DNA from: Nocardia sp. NBC_00403 | GTDB taxonomy: Bacteria > Actinomycetota > Actinomycetes > Mycobacteriales > Mycobacteriaceae | Direction: 5' to 3' | Assembly (NCBI RefSeq): GCF_036046055.1 | Contig: NZ_CP107939.1 | Location: 6,448,001-6,512,000, forward strand | Length of the DNA: 64,000 bases | Shown: positions 1 to 8,842 of the stretch, piece after piece | Layout: every line of letters begins with the position of its first letter | Position numbering within the stretch: position 1 is the stretch's first letter | Position numbers and translations under genes: made by a program | Notes under the pieces: generated by a model | What the model saw: only the letters and a program-made list of their open reading frames with translations | Told to the model about the DNA's origin: nothing | Database searches by the model: none

Positions 1-543
1 GACCCCGGTCGTACGGCACTGCTGATCGCAGGCACTGTGGTGGCGGAACGCGAGGGGCTACAACGCCTTTCGATCAATGCGGTGGTCGCGGAGGCCGGGA
101 TGGCGAAAGGCACTTTCTACCGCCACTTCGTCAATCGCCGCAGTTATGTCATCGCACTACACCGCCGATTCTTCGACTCCCTCTCGCAGAAGGTGATGGC
201 CGCCCTGGTCGGCATCCCGCCGGGGCTGGAGCGGGTCGGTCTGAGTCTCGACGCCTTTCTCGATGCCTGCCTCGATGCGCGTGGCACCGAGGCGTTCATG
301 GTGCAGGCGCGCACCGATCCGGATCTGCGCGAGGAGATCCGCAGACGCCACGAAATCTTCGTCGCGGTGGGGCAACCGGATATGGTCGCGGTGGGCTGGC
401 CGGACCCGAACGCCGCGTCTCAGCTCAAAGTGGCCATGGTCGCCGAGATCTGCATCGCCGAACTCGATGTCCGCCGTCCCCGCCGCGACCTGCGCCGCGC
501 CGCGGTCCAGATGCTCACCGCGAACATGCAGTCCGTCGGATAG
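1..543 (+). CDS. TetR/AcrR-family transcriptional regulator, 5' end cut by window edge
   Basis: The reading frame is already open at base 1, so the gene starts upstream; a GTG at 37 is in frame but lies inside the DNA-binding domain and is probably not the start. About 180 residues are visible. The helix-turn-helix reads VAEAGMAKGTFYRHF, the standard TetR recognition-helix signature, followed by an all-helical ligand domain that is too diverged to name an inducer. It runs toward the oppositely oriented cupin gene. Its target is unknown. Confidence 0.85.
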   Translation, partial: DPGRTALLIAGTVVAEREGLQRLSINAVVAEAGMAKGTFYRHFVNRRSYVIALHRRFFDSLSQKVMAALVGIPPGLERVGLSLDAFLDACLDARGTEAFMVQARTDPDLREEIRRRHEIFVAVGQPDMVAVGWPDPNAASQLKVAMVAEICIAELDVRRPRRDLRRAAVQMLTANMQSVG

Positions 544-576
544 TTCTGTCCCGCAGGCGCGGCGGGGGGAATGCCC

Positions 577-1038
577 TCAGCGTTCTTCGTACCGAATGTC
601 GTAGGCGGCGGCAATCGGATTGATCTTCGCCGGGTCGAGTTGGCCATCGGTCAGCACCGCGGGCCCGGCCTCGAAAAGGTCCTCGAGGTAGTGTTCCCAG
701 CCGCCCGGCGAGGAGATCTGCAGAACGCGCGGCGGCGGCGTCGAGACGCAGCGCAGTGCATGCGGAATGCCGCGCGGCAACAGCGTGAAGGTGCCTTTGC
801 CCGCGATGTAGGTGCGGTCGTCGTAGTCGATACCGAGTTCGCCTTCGAGGACGTAGATGCCCTCGTCGGCCGCGTGATGGATGTGGCGCGGAATGTCCCT
901 GGCGACAATCACTTCGAGCAGGGAGAAACGGCCCTCGGTGTCGGCGGTCATCGCCTTCACGGCGAACGCCGGCGGCATCGGCACGCGCCCCGGTCGCACC
1001 TGGGTGGGTTCGAGAAAGATGAAACGGTCTTCTGACAT
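577..1038 (-). CDS. Cupin-domain protein
   Basis: A 153-residue single-domain cupin. Cupin motif 1 is HIHHAADEGIYVLEGELG (metal-ligand histidines and glutamate) and motif 2 is PRGIPHALR. The ATG at 1038 is chosen over the upstream in-frame ATG at 1092 because a GGAGG lies about 10 bases before it and the longer N-terminus would run over the operator-like palindrome. It is divergent from the TetR gene at 1106, with a palindrome between them, so the pair is probably regulator and target. Substrate is unknown; cupins of this size include small dioxygenases and sugar or auxin-type binding proteins. Confidence 0.8.
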   Translation of the reverse strand: MSEDRFIFLEPTQVRPGRVPMPPAFAVKAMTADTEGRFSLLEVIVARDIPRHIHHAADEGIYVLEGELGIDYDDRTYIAGKGTFTLLPRGIPHALRCVSTPPPRVLQISSPGGWEHYLEDLFEAGPAVLTDGQLDPAKINPIAAAYDIRYEER

Positions 1039-1071
1039 GGAAAGCTGTCCTCCACTGTGAGATACTGGAAC

Positions 1072-1086
1072 CGGAATCCGATTCCG
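1072..1086. promoter_or_regulatory. Putative TetR operator in divergent promoter
   Basis: Perfect 15-bp palindrome CGGAATC-C-GATTCCG between the cupin start (1038) and the divergent TetR start (1106). Position and symmetry fit a TetR autoregulatory operator controlling both genes (inference). Confidence 0.55.
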
Positions 1087-1105
1087 TTTCAATTAACACT
1101 GAGGA

Positions 1106-1681
1106 GTGCAGACGTTGTCAACCCCATCGACGTCCGGCCGAAAAGATGCGCAGCGCAACCGGTTACGCCTACTCGAGACCGCCAGGGCGTTGTTCGCCGA
1201 GCGCGGCGACGACGTGCAGATGCCAGAGTTGGCGCGGGCAGCGGGGGTCGGGGTCGGCACCGTTTACCGGCACTTCCCCACTCGGCAGGCCCTCGTCGAA
1301 GCCGCCGCCGAGCACCGGTTCGGCGAGCTGGCCGAATACGCGCGCACCGAATGCCGCAGGCAGCCCGAGCTCGGCCGCGGGCTCGAGCTGTATCTGACCA
1401 GGGTCGGGGAGGTGCTTGCAGGCGACCGCGGACTCTCGGCCGCCATCGAAGCCGCCCGCGGAACATCGGGGACCGAACCGCGCGGCACCGCCCTGACCGA
1501 ACTCGAGGCGGCCATACAGGTATTGATCGCCGACGGTCGGGCCGCGGGCACGCTGCGCGCCGACGCCACGGTCGCCGATGTCTACATGCTCGTCGGCGCG
1601 TTGTCCGCGACCATCCGCACCGGCAGTGGCGATTGGCCCCGATTCATCGAGCTCGCCATGAACGGCTTGCGTGCGTCGTGA
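1106..1681 (+). CDS. TetR/AcrR-family transcriptional regulator
   Basis: A 191-residue repressor with a clear N-terminal helix-turn-helix (ARAAGVGVGTVYRHFPTRQA, about residues 44-63) and a C-terminal helical domain of the SACE_7040/TetR_C type. The start is a GTG at 1106; an in-frame TTG nine bases on is an alternative. It is divergent from the cupin gene at 577-1038 and has a 15-bp palindrome just upstream, so it likely represses itself and the cupin. Inducer unknown. Confidence 0.85.
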   Translation: MQTLSTPSTSGRKDAQRNRLRLLETARALFAERGDDVQMPELARAAGVGVGTVYRHFPTRQALVEAAAEHRFGELAEYARTECRRQPELGRGLELYLTRVGEVLAGDRGLSAAIEAARGTSGTEPRGTALTELEAAIQVLIADGRAAGTLRADATVADVYMLVGALSATIRTGSGDWPRFIELAMNGLRAS

Positions 1682-1698
1682 ATCATCCACGGTGACAA

Positions 1699-1737
1699 CA
1701 AAAACCGCCCCGGAGTCCGGACGGACGCCAGGGCGGT
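1699..1737 (-). terminator. Rho-independent terminator of the NfeD-SPFH operon
   Basis: On the minus strand a CCGCCC/GGGCGG stem is followed by TTTTTGTTG, directly after the SPFH stop codon at 1750. It may also stop the convergent TetR transcript ending at 1681. Confidence 0.65.
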
Positions 1738-1749
1738 CGACAGGCGGAG

Positions 1750-3018
1750 CTACTGCTGCGGGTTGTTATCCGGCTGCTGCCACGGACGACTATGGGGATC
1801 GTCGGGCCGGTATTGCTGCGAGGGTTGCGGTGGCTGTGGCTGATCCGGCGGGAACGCTTCGTGCACGGGAATCACCGGTTGATGCGGAGACGGTTCGTAG
1901 GAGCGCCGCGGTGCGGGCGTAGCGCCTTCGACCGGCGTGCGGGCATCTGCCTCCGCAGCGCGGACCGCGCGTTCGATAGCCGGATCGCGGGCCGTGTCGA
2001 ACCACCCCGCGACGTCGGAATCGTCCTCCGGCTTGCTCGCCACATCATCGACCGGCGCGGGCTCGTAGCGAAAGACGCCGTCCTCGCCCTTCGTGGCGAA
2101 GTTCTGCGCGAATCCTTCGAGCGCCTTTCCGAAATCGCTCGGCACCAGCCACACCTTGTTCGCATCACCGCGCGCGACCAGCGGCAGCGTCTGCATGTAT
2201 TGGTAGGCAAGCAGTTCCGGTGTCGGCTTACCGGATTTGATAGCGGCGAAGACCTTTTCGATGGCCTTCGCCTGACCCTGCGCCTGCAGGTAGGAGGCCG
2301 CGCGTTCACCCTGGGCACGCAGAATACGGCTCTGCCGTTCACCCTCGGCCGCGAGGATCGCCGACTGCTTGGCGCCCTCGGCGGAGAGAATCGCGGCCTG
2401 CTTGGTGCCCTCGGCCGTCTTGATCTGCGACTCCCGCGTGCCCTCTGCGGTGAGGATCATCGCGCGCTTCTCCCGGTCGGCCTTCATCTGCTTTTCCATC
2501 GACTCCTGGATCGACGGCGGCGGATCGATGCTCTTGAGCTCCACCCGCGCGACGCGCAGACCCCAGCGCCCGGTCGCCTCGTCCAGTACGCCGCGCAACT
2601 GCCCGTTGATCTGGTCACGCGAGGTCAACGTCTGTTCCAGCGTCATGCCACCGACCACATTGCGCAGCGTCGTCACGGTCAGCTGCTCGACCGCCGCGAT
2701 GTAGTTGCTGATCTCGTATACCGCCGCCTGCGGGCTGGTCACCTGGAAGTACACGACGGTGTCGATATGCAGTGTCAGGTTGTCTTCGGTGATCACCGGC
2801 TGCGGCGGGAACGACACGACCCGCTCGCGCAGGTCCACCTTCGCCCTGATCCGATCGGCGAAAGGCACCAGGAACGTCAGCTGGCCGGACACCGTCCGCG
2901 AGTACCGTCCGAGCCGCTCGATGACGGCCGCCTCGGCCTGCGGCACCAGCGCGATCGACTTGAAGACGACCACCACGACCAGCAGCACAAGAACGGCGGC
3001 AACGATCAGTACAGCCAT
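1750..3018 (-). CDS. SPFH/Band 7 (stomatin-prohibitin-like) membrane protein
   Basis: A 422-residue protein corresponding to the Rv1488 type. It has an N-terminal hydrophobic anchor of about 20 residues, an SPFH domain (residues about 20-190, including the typical ALVPQAEAAVIERLGRYSRT start), then an Ala/Glu-rich coiled-coil region built of repeated xILxAEGxxQ units, and a Pro-rich, low-complexity tail. SPFH proteins form oligomeric membrane scaffolds; with NfeD they make the classic two-gene module. The ATG at 3018 overlaps the NfeD stop (TAATG), indicating translational coupling; the upstream in-frame start at 3123 would lie inside NfeD and is rejected. Confidence 0.9.
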   Translation of the reverse strand: MAVLIVAAVLVLLVVVVVFKSIALVPQAEAAVIERLGRYSRTVSGQLTFLVPFADRIRAKVDLRERVVSFPPQPVITEDNLTLHIDTVVYFQVTSPQAAVYEISNYIAAVEQLTVTTLRNVVGGMTLEQTLTSRDQINGQLRGVLDEATGRWGLRVARVELKSIDPPPSIQESMEKQMKADREKRAMILTAEGTRESQIKTAEGTKQAAILSAEGAKQSAILAAEGERQSRILRAQGERAASYLQAQGQAKAIEKVFAAIKSGKPTPELLAYQYMQTLPLVARGDANKVWLVPSDFGKALEGFAQNFATKGEDGVFRYEPAPVDDVASKPEDDSDVAGWFDTARDPAIERAVRAAEADARTPVEGATPAPRRSYEPSPHQPVIPVHEAFPPDQPQPPQPSQQYRPDDPHSRPWQQPDNNPQQ

Positions 3019-3449
3019 TACGGCCCCTTCCAGACGACGGCGGTCGCGCCGTCGATCTTCATGACGAACACCTTGGTCCCCTCCGGATATTCTTCGGTCG
3101 GATCCAGCGGCCGGGCGGTCCACACCTCACCACCCAGTTTCACCTGCCCGCTGTGCTCGGTCACCGCGTCGAGCACCAGTGCCGACTTGCCGGGCAGCGC
3201 GTCCACATTGGTCGGCGTCAGCGGCGGCTTTCCGTAGTGCCGCAACAGAACCGGCCGCACCCCCAGCATCAGGACGATCGAAACCACCGCGAAGACGATC
3301 GCGTCCACGAGCACCGATGTGTCTGCGGCAAAGCTGATTCCGGCGGTGAGGAGCGCGCCGCTACCCAACATCAGCAGAGTGAGGTCTCCGGTGAGCATCT
3401 CCGCCGCCGCGAGCAGAATCCCCGCGACCAGCCAAACAATTGCGGCCAC
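3018..3449 (-). CDS. NfeD-like membrane protein
   Basis: A 143-residue protein with N-terminal hydrophobic segments (VWLVAGILLAAAEMLTGDLT and a second block around residues 30-75) and a C-terminal OB-fold NfeD domain ending in IDGATAVVWKGP. It is the short NfeD form lacking the ClpP-like protease domain. It is first in a two-gene operon with the SPFH protein and overlaps it by one base. This matches the Rv1487-Rv1488 pair of mycobacteria. The role is presumed to be organisation of SPFH microdomains. Confidence 0.88.
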   Translation of the reverse strand: MAAIVWLVAGILLAAAEMLTGDLTLLMLGSGALLTAGISFAADTSVLVDAIVFAVVSIVLMLGVRPVLLRHYGKPPLTPTNVDALPGKSALVLDAVTEHSGQVKLGGEVWTARPLDPTEEYPEGTKVFVMKIDGATAVVWKGP

Positions 3450-3546
3450 AAAACCACTGTAGTGGTCCGGACCTCATCTGGGGGCGCGACAGACACAAGA
3501 TCAGCCCTCCGTCACCGGGCGGGCCGGGCACGGTAGCTTCGGGCGG

Positions 3547-4377
3547 GTGAGTTCGCGTGACATGTATGGCAACGACATCTTCGGCGGGCACTCGCGCAAG
3601 CAGAAGCGGGCAGTGCCGCAGGTGACGGCGCAGCGAGACCTCGTCGTCGAAGACGCTGCCACCGGCTTCTGCGGCGCCGTGGTCGGATTCGATCGCAGCT
3701 ACGACGGTGAATTCGTGAAGCTGGAAGACGGGCGCGGAGCGGTGCGGCTGTTCGCGCTGCGCGAGGCCGCGTTCCTCATCGACGGCCAACCGGTCACGCT
3801 GGTCCGGCCGGCCGCCGCCGCCGCGAAAAAGGACACTCGCTCGGCATCCGGCTCCACGCGGGTCGAAGGATTACGCGCCCGAGTCGCCCGGACCAGCCGG
3901 ATCTGGGTGGAGGGCGTGCACGACGCGGCCCTCGTCGAACGAGTCTGGGGCCACGACCTGCGCGTCGAGGGCGTGGTCGTGGAACATCTGGAGGGCCTGG
4001 ACAACCTGGCCGAGCGGCTCGTCGAATTCGACCCGGCCCCCGGCCGCAAAGTCGGCGTGCTGGTCGACCACCTGGTCACCGGCTCGAAGGAAACCCAACT
4101 GACCACCGGCCTCGGCCCGCATGTCCTCGTCACCGGCCACCCCTTCATCGATGTGTGGCAGGCGGTTCGCCCCGCCACCGTCGGAATCGAGGCGTGGCCG
4201 GAGGTGCCACGCGGCGAAGACTGGAAAACCGGCATCTGCCGCCGCCTCGGCTGGGGCACTCCGCAGGAGGGCTGGCGGCGCGTCTATAACGCCGTCGAAT
4301 CCTTCCGTGACCTCGAAGCCCCGATCATCGGCGCGGTGGAGCGGCTCATCGATTTCGTCACCGAGCCCGAGCAGTAG
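3547..4377 (+). CDS. DUF3097-family protein
   Basis: A 276-residue soluble protein that matches the actinobacterial DUF3097 family by its overall pattern: MYGNDIFG near the N-terminus, SRIWVEGVHDAALVERVWG in the middle and a C-terminal region with HPFIDVWQAVRP and RRLGWGTPQEGWRRVYNAV. The central WVEGVHDA...VEGVVVEHLEG segment resembles a Toprim-type nucleotide-binding fold (inference). The start is GTG at 3547. It is divergent from NfeD. No function is established for the family. Confidence 0.8.
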   Translation: MSSRDMYGNDIFGGHSRKQKRAVPQVTAQRDLVVEDAATGFCGAVVGFDRSYDGEFVKLEDGRGAVRLFALREAAFLIDGQPVTLVRPAAAAAKKDTRSASGSTRVEGLRARVARTSRIWVEGVHDAALVERVWGHDLRVEGVVVEHLEGLDNLAERLVEFDPAPGRKVGVLVDHLVTGSKETQLTTGLGPHVLVTGHPFIDVWQAVRPATVGIEAWPEVPRGEDWKTGICRRLGWGTPQEGWRRVYNAVESFRDLEAPIIGAVERLIDFVTEPEQ

Positions 4378-4482
4378 CCTGCACGTCCGAATTATCCGGT
4401 TTCGCGGAACCTCTCGTGTTGGCAGCCGACACGGCCGGGACGCCGGACGAATCCCGCCGCCGCATTCTGCAAGACTCGACGA

Positions 4483-5148
4483 GTGACCGACCATCGTGAT
4501 GTGGACGCAACCCGGCTCGCTACCGACTCGCTCGCGCAAGGCGATCCGACCGGATGGTTCGAGCAACTGTACGCCGCCGCGGAGGTGGGGTCGGCGATTG
4601 TGCCGTGGGATGCCGATGAACCGAATCCACTGCTGGTCGACTGGGCCGAGCGGCACGAGCCCGCCGGTGTCGGCGGGCGGGCGCTGGTGGTTGGCAGCGG
4701 GCTGGGCAGGGATGCGGAACATGTTGTGCGACTGGGCTTCCGCACCACCGCGTTCGATATTTCGGAAACCGCGATTCGGACGACCCGCGAGCGCTTCCCG
4801 AACTCGCCGGTGGATTATGTGGTCGCCGATCTGCTCGATCCGCCCGCCGAGTGGAGCGGCGCGTTCGACCTCGTGGTGGAGTCCATCACCGTGCAGTCGA
4901 TGCCACTGTCGGTCCGGACCCAGGCGATCGCCCGAGTCGCGGAAATGGTGGCGCCGGGTGGTGAACTGCTGGTGATCTCCGGCATCCGGGTGGAGGGCGA
5001 GCATGTGGATGGTCCGCCATGGCCGCTGACCCGCGCGGAAATCGAATCGTTCGCGGTCGGCGGGCTGGAACCCATGCGTGTCGAGCAGGTATCCCTGCCG
5101 ACCAGACCCGAGGCGTACCGGTGGCGCGCGGTGTTCCGGAGGGCCTGA
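4483..5148 (+). CDS. Class I SAM-dependent methyltransferase
   Basis: A 221-residue methyltransferase. Motif I is ALVVGSGLGRDAEHV (about residue 65), followed by an acidic loop after AFDISETAI and a motif IV-like AFDLVVESITVQ. The N-terminus (WFEQLYAAAEVG...VPWDADEPNPLLVDW) is typical of thiol/halide or thiopurine-type small-molecule methyltransferases, so the substrate is likely a small molecule, but it cannot be named. Start GTG at 4483. It stands alone between DUF3097 and a conserved hypothetical gene. Confidence 0.8.
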   Translation: MTDHRDVDATRLATDSLAQGDPTGWFEQLYAAAEVGSAIVPWDADEPNPLLVDWAERHEPAGVGGRALVVGSGLGRDAEHVVRLGFRTTAFDISETAIRTTRERFPNSPVDYVVADLLDPPAEWSGAFDLVVESITVQSMPLSVRTQAIARVAEMVAPGGELLVISGIRVEGEHVDGPPWPLTRAEIESFAVGGLEPMRVEQVSLPTRPEAYRWRAVFRRA

Positions 5149-5264
5149 CACCGATGAGTTAACCATGCGCATTTCGAATCAGTCGGGCCATCGATGCACG
5201 CAGCTCACCGGGGTACCAGGGATGGATGCCCTCGGGTAGCGATCACCCTTTATGCTCGATGATT

Positions 5265-6080
5265 ATGTGCTCTCCTAGTGCCACGCTGACGGTGTGGGCC
5301 GGCTCATGGCTGGCCGGATGCAGCGCGCCCGACGACATCCTGGAGGCCTTGTACGCCTGGGCTCCGCAGCACACCATTGCCGCAGGCGACCCGGCGACCG
5401 GCGGCCGCAACGACCTGCCGTGGACCTCGCGGGGCAACCTGCCCGGCACCGGAGTCATGGCCTTGCTCAAGGTGATTCGCGAGACCATGGCGCAGCCGGG
5501 CGCACAGCTACGGCTGGTGCTTCCGGTACCGGGCGACGTGCGCGGGCTGCCCGCGGGCACCGTGTTCGCCGCCGACGCGGTCGACACCGGTGAGGGATTG
5601 CTCATCGGCGTCCCAGGAACCGATGGCACCGGCTTGATCCCGCAGTGGGCCGACGACGACACCCTGCAGTGGACCGTCTACAGCACCCCCATCCCGCCCG
5701 CACCCGGCCCTGACATGTCGCTCGGCGAGGCCGAATACGCGATGCGCGAAGCCGTCCGCGACGCCGCCGACGCGCTGATGCAGCTGCACACCACCTCCGT
5801 CAACGCCGCCGAATCCGACCCACGCGAACTCATCGAGGCCGAGCTCGCCGACTACTCCAAACACGACTACCCCGAGTCGATTCCATTGCGTGCCAGGCGA
5901 ATCCTGAACAGCGCCGACCACGTAGCCGCCATCCTCACCGTGGCACAACGGGAACCGGCATCCTCCCCCACGTCGGCAACGGCCATCGGCGCGCAAGAAG
6001 ACCTGCTGCGCCCACTCTGGGACGCGATCCGCGCCGCCCGCCTCGTCGCCGTGCACGCAGCGGCACGTGGCACGTCCTGA
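5265..6080 (+). CDS. Conserved actinobacterial hypothetical protein
   Basis: About 271 residues, beginning MCSPSATLTVWAGSWLAG, a typical opening for a conserved actinobacterial hypothetical family. Three ATGs compete (5226, 5259, 5265); the last gives the family-like N-terminus, but none has a strong ribosome-binding site. There is no signal peptide and no membrane segment. The C-terminal third is helical and rich in Ala and Arg. I recognise no catalytic motif and assign no function. Confidence 0.7.
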   Translation: MCSPSATLTVWAGSWLAGCSAPDDILEALYAWAPQHTIAAGDPATGGRNDLPWTSRGNLPGTGVMALLKVIRETMAQPGAQLRLVLPVPGDVRGLPAGTVFAADAVDTGEGLLIGVPGTDGTGLIPQWADDDTLQWTVYSTPIPPAPGPDMSLGEAEYAMREAVRDAADALMQLHTTSVNAAESDPRELIEAELADYSKHDYPESIPLRARRILNSADHVAAILTVAQREPASSPTSATAIGAQEDLLRPLWDAIRAARLVAVHAAARGTS

Positions 6081-6179
6081 GTCACGCGAAACCATCGATC
6101 CGATCGCTCACCAGGTGGTGGCCCCATCTGGTTGAATGGGGGCCGATCAACCCGGCTCTCCGACGCAGGGCGGTGCGCA

Positions 6180-6929
6180 ATGCTCCTCACACAGCGCAGT
6201 TCCGCGGTCCTGGCCGCCGCGCTGATCTGCCTCGCTCTCCCGGCGGCGGTTCCCGCCTCGGCGATCGTGGGTGGCAGCGCCGCGGCGGCGACGGCGTACC
6301 CGTGGCTCGCCGCGATCGGCAGCCCACTCTTCCTCACCCGCGCGTCGGGACAGTTCTGCGCCGGCGCGCTCGTCGCACCGGATCGGGTGGTCACCGCGGC
6401 ACATTGCGTTCAGCTCGCGCAGCTGCTCCCTCAGGCGCTCACCGTCACTTTCGGCCGCACCGACCTGCGCTCGAGTGACGGAGACACCGTGCGAGTCAGA
6501 GATATTCGCATCCACCCCGGCTTCCACGACACCGACTTCGACGGCGAAACCGTCCACCACAACAACGTCGCAATCCTCACCCTGGACCGGCCACGACCGG
6601 GACCGTTCGTAGAAATCGCTTCCCAGCGAGCCGATTTCGGCACGATCCTCGGGTGGGGCGCAACCGCCGAGGGCGACTACTCCAACACCATCCTGCGCGC
6701 CGCCGTCGTCCCGCTGGTCTCCGACAGCGCCTGCGCCGCCGCATACGGCTCGGCCTTCGATCCACGCGACATGCTCTGCGCAGGCTCTACCGAAGCGGAC
6801 ACCGGCTTACTCGATAGTGGCGGACCATTGCTCGTCGACGGCAGGCTTGCGGGGCTGACCTCATGGGGCAAAGGCAGCGCACGTCCCGGCTTCCCGGGTG
6901 TCTATGCACTCCCGCACCTGAATTGGTGA
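6180..6929 (+). CDS. Secreted trypsin-fold (S1) protein with altered catalytic residues
   Basis: A 249-residue chymotrypsin-fold protein. A Sec signal peptide (1-28, ending PASA) is followed directly by IVGG, the mature N-terminus of trypsins. The histidine is present (TAAHC, H75). The position of the catalytic Asp102 reads HHNNVAIL, giving Asn129. The serine is in DTGLLDSGGP (S213), but the oxyanion glycine 193 is Leu211. Both partners of the usual Cys191-Cys220 disulfide are lost (Gly209; GKGSARPG). Two other disulfides (C60-C76, C185-C200) are kept. The C-terminus is short. It may be a weak protease or a pseudo-enzyme. The ATG at 6180 is chosen because it begins the signal peptide. Confidence 0.85.
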   Translation: MLLTQRSSAVLAAALICLALPAAVPASAIVGGSAAAATAYPWLAAIGSPLFLTRASGQFCAGALVAPDRVVTAAHCVQLAQLLPQALTVTFGRTDLRSSDGDTVRVRDIRIHPGFHDTDFDGETVHHNNVAILTLDRPRPGPFVEIASQRADFGTILGWGATAEGDYSNTILRAAVVPLVSDSACAAAYGSAFDPRDMLCAGSTEADTGLLDSGGPLLVDGRLAGLTSWGKGSARPGFPGVYALPHLNW

Positions 6930-6965
6930 TTGTCGGCAAATCCGATATGCCCCTGACCCCCGAGG

Positions 6966-7496
6966 TCAGTAGGTGGGCGGCTGCTGCGGCGGGTATTGCT
7001 GGGGCTGTTGAGGATACGGCTGCTGCCCGTACGGTTGCGGATAGCCCGGTGCGGGCGCTTGCTGCGGGTACGGCTGCCCCGGCGTCTGCGGCGAGTAGGG
7101 CTGGCCCGCCTGCTGTTGGGGATACGACTGGCCCGGCGTCTGCGGCGAGTACGGCTGCTGCGGATAGGGCTGGCCGGGGGCCTGCTGCGGGTAGGGCTGC
7201 GGCGCGTACTGCTGTTGCGGGTATTGCTGCGGCGGGTACGGCGGCGGATTCTGCGGCAGCTGGTTCTGGTTCCTGCTGTTCGACGACGAGCGGACGACAA
7301 TGACGATCGCGACGACGATGATGATCAAGCAGATGATGCCGACGATATAGGCGGAAGCACTCACGCCGCCGCTACTACTGCTGCCACCACGACGCCGAGC
7401 GTCGTAGGAGTCCAACGCCGACGCCCACGTGGCGCTATCGGACCACACGTGCGTATCGAGCAGGCCTGCGCTGGTCAGCAGGTCGACATAGACCAT
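6966..7496 (-). CDS. Single-pass membrane protein with Pro/Gln/Tyr-rich repeat tail
   Basis: A 176-residue protein: a short N-terminal region, a Ser/Gly linker, one strongly hydrophobic segment (about residues 48-69, SAYIVGIICLIIIVVAIVIVV core), then a tail of about 95 residues made of imperfect PYPQQ and PYSPQTPGQ repeats. No enzymatic motif is visible. The tail should be disordered; topology (tail inside or outside) cannot be fixed from sequence. A purine-rich AAGGGGG precedes the ATG. It lies downstream of hemH on the same strand but separated by 140 bases. Confidence 0.75.
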   Translation of the reverse strand: MVYVDLLTSAGLLDTHVWSDSATWASALDSYDARRRGGSSSSGGVSASAYIVGIICLIIIVVAIVIVVRSSSNSRNQNQLPQNPPPYPPQQYPQQQYAPQPYPQQAPGQPYPQQPYSPQTPGQSYPQQQAGQPYSPQTPGQPYPQQAPAPGYPQPYGQQPYPQQPQQYPPQQPPTY

Positions 7497-7636
7497 CGGG
7501 TTCCCCCTTCGAGCGGCTTCGGTCCGCTACCGAAGCCGAAAGGGATGCTATCGCAACCGCGTTGATCCTCCCGAGGCTGGGCAGCCGAGGTACACCACTC
7601 GGCAGCCGACCCCGATCCGCTGTCCGAGAGCCCGAT

Positions 7637-8695
7637 TCACCGACCGGCAGGGGCGCTGCTCCGAGCCGGCGCACAGCAGCCGACGGCACACGGATCCCCA
7701 TTCCGGGTGCACCCGTAGCCCGGCACCGCACCGAGTCGCCGCGCCGCCGCATCCGTCAAATGTTCGCCTATCAATTCGACGACCAGCCGGGCGAATCGTG
7801 GATCGGTGCCCGGTGTCGCCGCCCTGGCGAATGCCATATCCAGCTCGGCAGCCTTCGCCTTCGCCTCGTTGTCCAGGTCCCAGATCACCTCGAGGTGGTC
7901 GGAGACGAAGCCGACCGGACAGACCACCACGGCGTCGACGGCCTTGCCGGACAGATCTTCGAGGTAATCGACGATGTCGGGATCGAGCCATGGGACCTGC
8001 GGCGGGCCCGAACGCGACTGCCACACCAGGTCGAAATCGGTGAATCCGGTCGCGGCCGCGCACAAACGTGCCGCTTCAGCGACCTGGCGACTGTAGAGCC
8101 TGCCACCGTCGGCGGGCGGACCCGCGGTGGCGTCGGCGGAGATCGGGATCGAGTGCGCGGTGAACACCAGGCGCGCCCGATCCCGACGGTTGAGTGGAAG
8201 TTGGGCCACCGCAGCACGAATCGCGTCCGCGAAGGACTCGATCAGCAGCGGATGGTCGAAATACTGGCGCAGCTTCACCAGTTCCGGCGCACCTGCGCCG
8301 AAAGCCGCACGCGCCCTGGTGATGTCCTCGTGGTACTGCAGGCAACCGGAGTAGCCGCCCCACGCCGAGGTCGGGAATACCAGCGCGGATCGCACGCCGT
8401 CGGCGGCCATCCGTGCGACGGTGTCCTCGACCATGGGGTGCCAGTTCCGGTTGCCGAAGTACACCGGCAGATCGATTCCGGCTGCAGCCAATTCGGCTTC
8501 GACCGCGGCGATGATGTCGAGATTGAGCGCGTTGATCGGCGAGATGCCGCCGAAATGCAGATAGTGCTTCGCGACCTCCTCGAGGCGGTCGCGTGGCACT
8601 CCCCTGCCCCGCGTGACGTTCTCCAGGAACGGCATCACATCGTCCGGCCGTTCGGGGCCACCGAAGGAAAGCAGCAGCAGCGCATCAAAACCCAT
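7637..8695 (-). CDS. hemH: Ferrochelatase (actinobacterial, [2Fe-2S] type)
   Basis: A 352-residue ferrochelatase that inserts Fe2+ into a porphyrin; in Actinobacteria the substrate is coproporphyrin III. Family motifs seen include [14 protein letters not shown] at the N-terminus, the FTAHSIP catalytic-histidine motif, and [16 protein letters not shown]. The C-terminal [13 protein letters not shown] matches the cysteine cluster that holds a [2Fe-2S] centre in mycobacterial ferrochelatases. The start is the ATG at 8695 or a TTG two codons earlier. It follows inhA, as in mycobacteria (fabG1-inhA-hemZ). Confidence 0.95.
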   Translation of the reverse strand: MGFDALLLLSFGGPERPDDVMPFLENVTRGRGVPRDRLEEVAKHYLHFGGISPINALNLDIIAAVEAELAAAGIDLPVYFGNRNWHPMVEDTVARMAADGVRSALVFPTSAWGGYSGCLQYHEDITRARAAFGAGAPELVKLRQYFDHPLLIESFADAIRAAVAQLPLNRRDRARLVFTAHSIPISADATAGPPADGGRLYSRQVAEAARLCAAATGFTDFDLVWQSRSGPPQVPWLDPDIVDYLEDLSGKAVDAVVVCPVGFVSDHLEVIWDLDNEAKAKAAELDMAFARAATPGTDPRFARLVVELIGEHLTDAAARRLGAVPGYGCTRNGDPCAVGCCAPARSSAPAGR

Positions 8696-8842
8696 GCTCA
8701 ACCTATCCTCATGCTGCGGTTGCCAGTGCCTGCGCCCATGCGACAGTTCCGACGCCGGGCCGACCGAAACACCGGTATCCGGGCGACGGGGCCACCCCGC
8801 GCCCGGATACCGGGAGGTTCATCCGCCCGGTCACCGGGAGTT

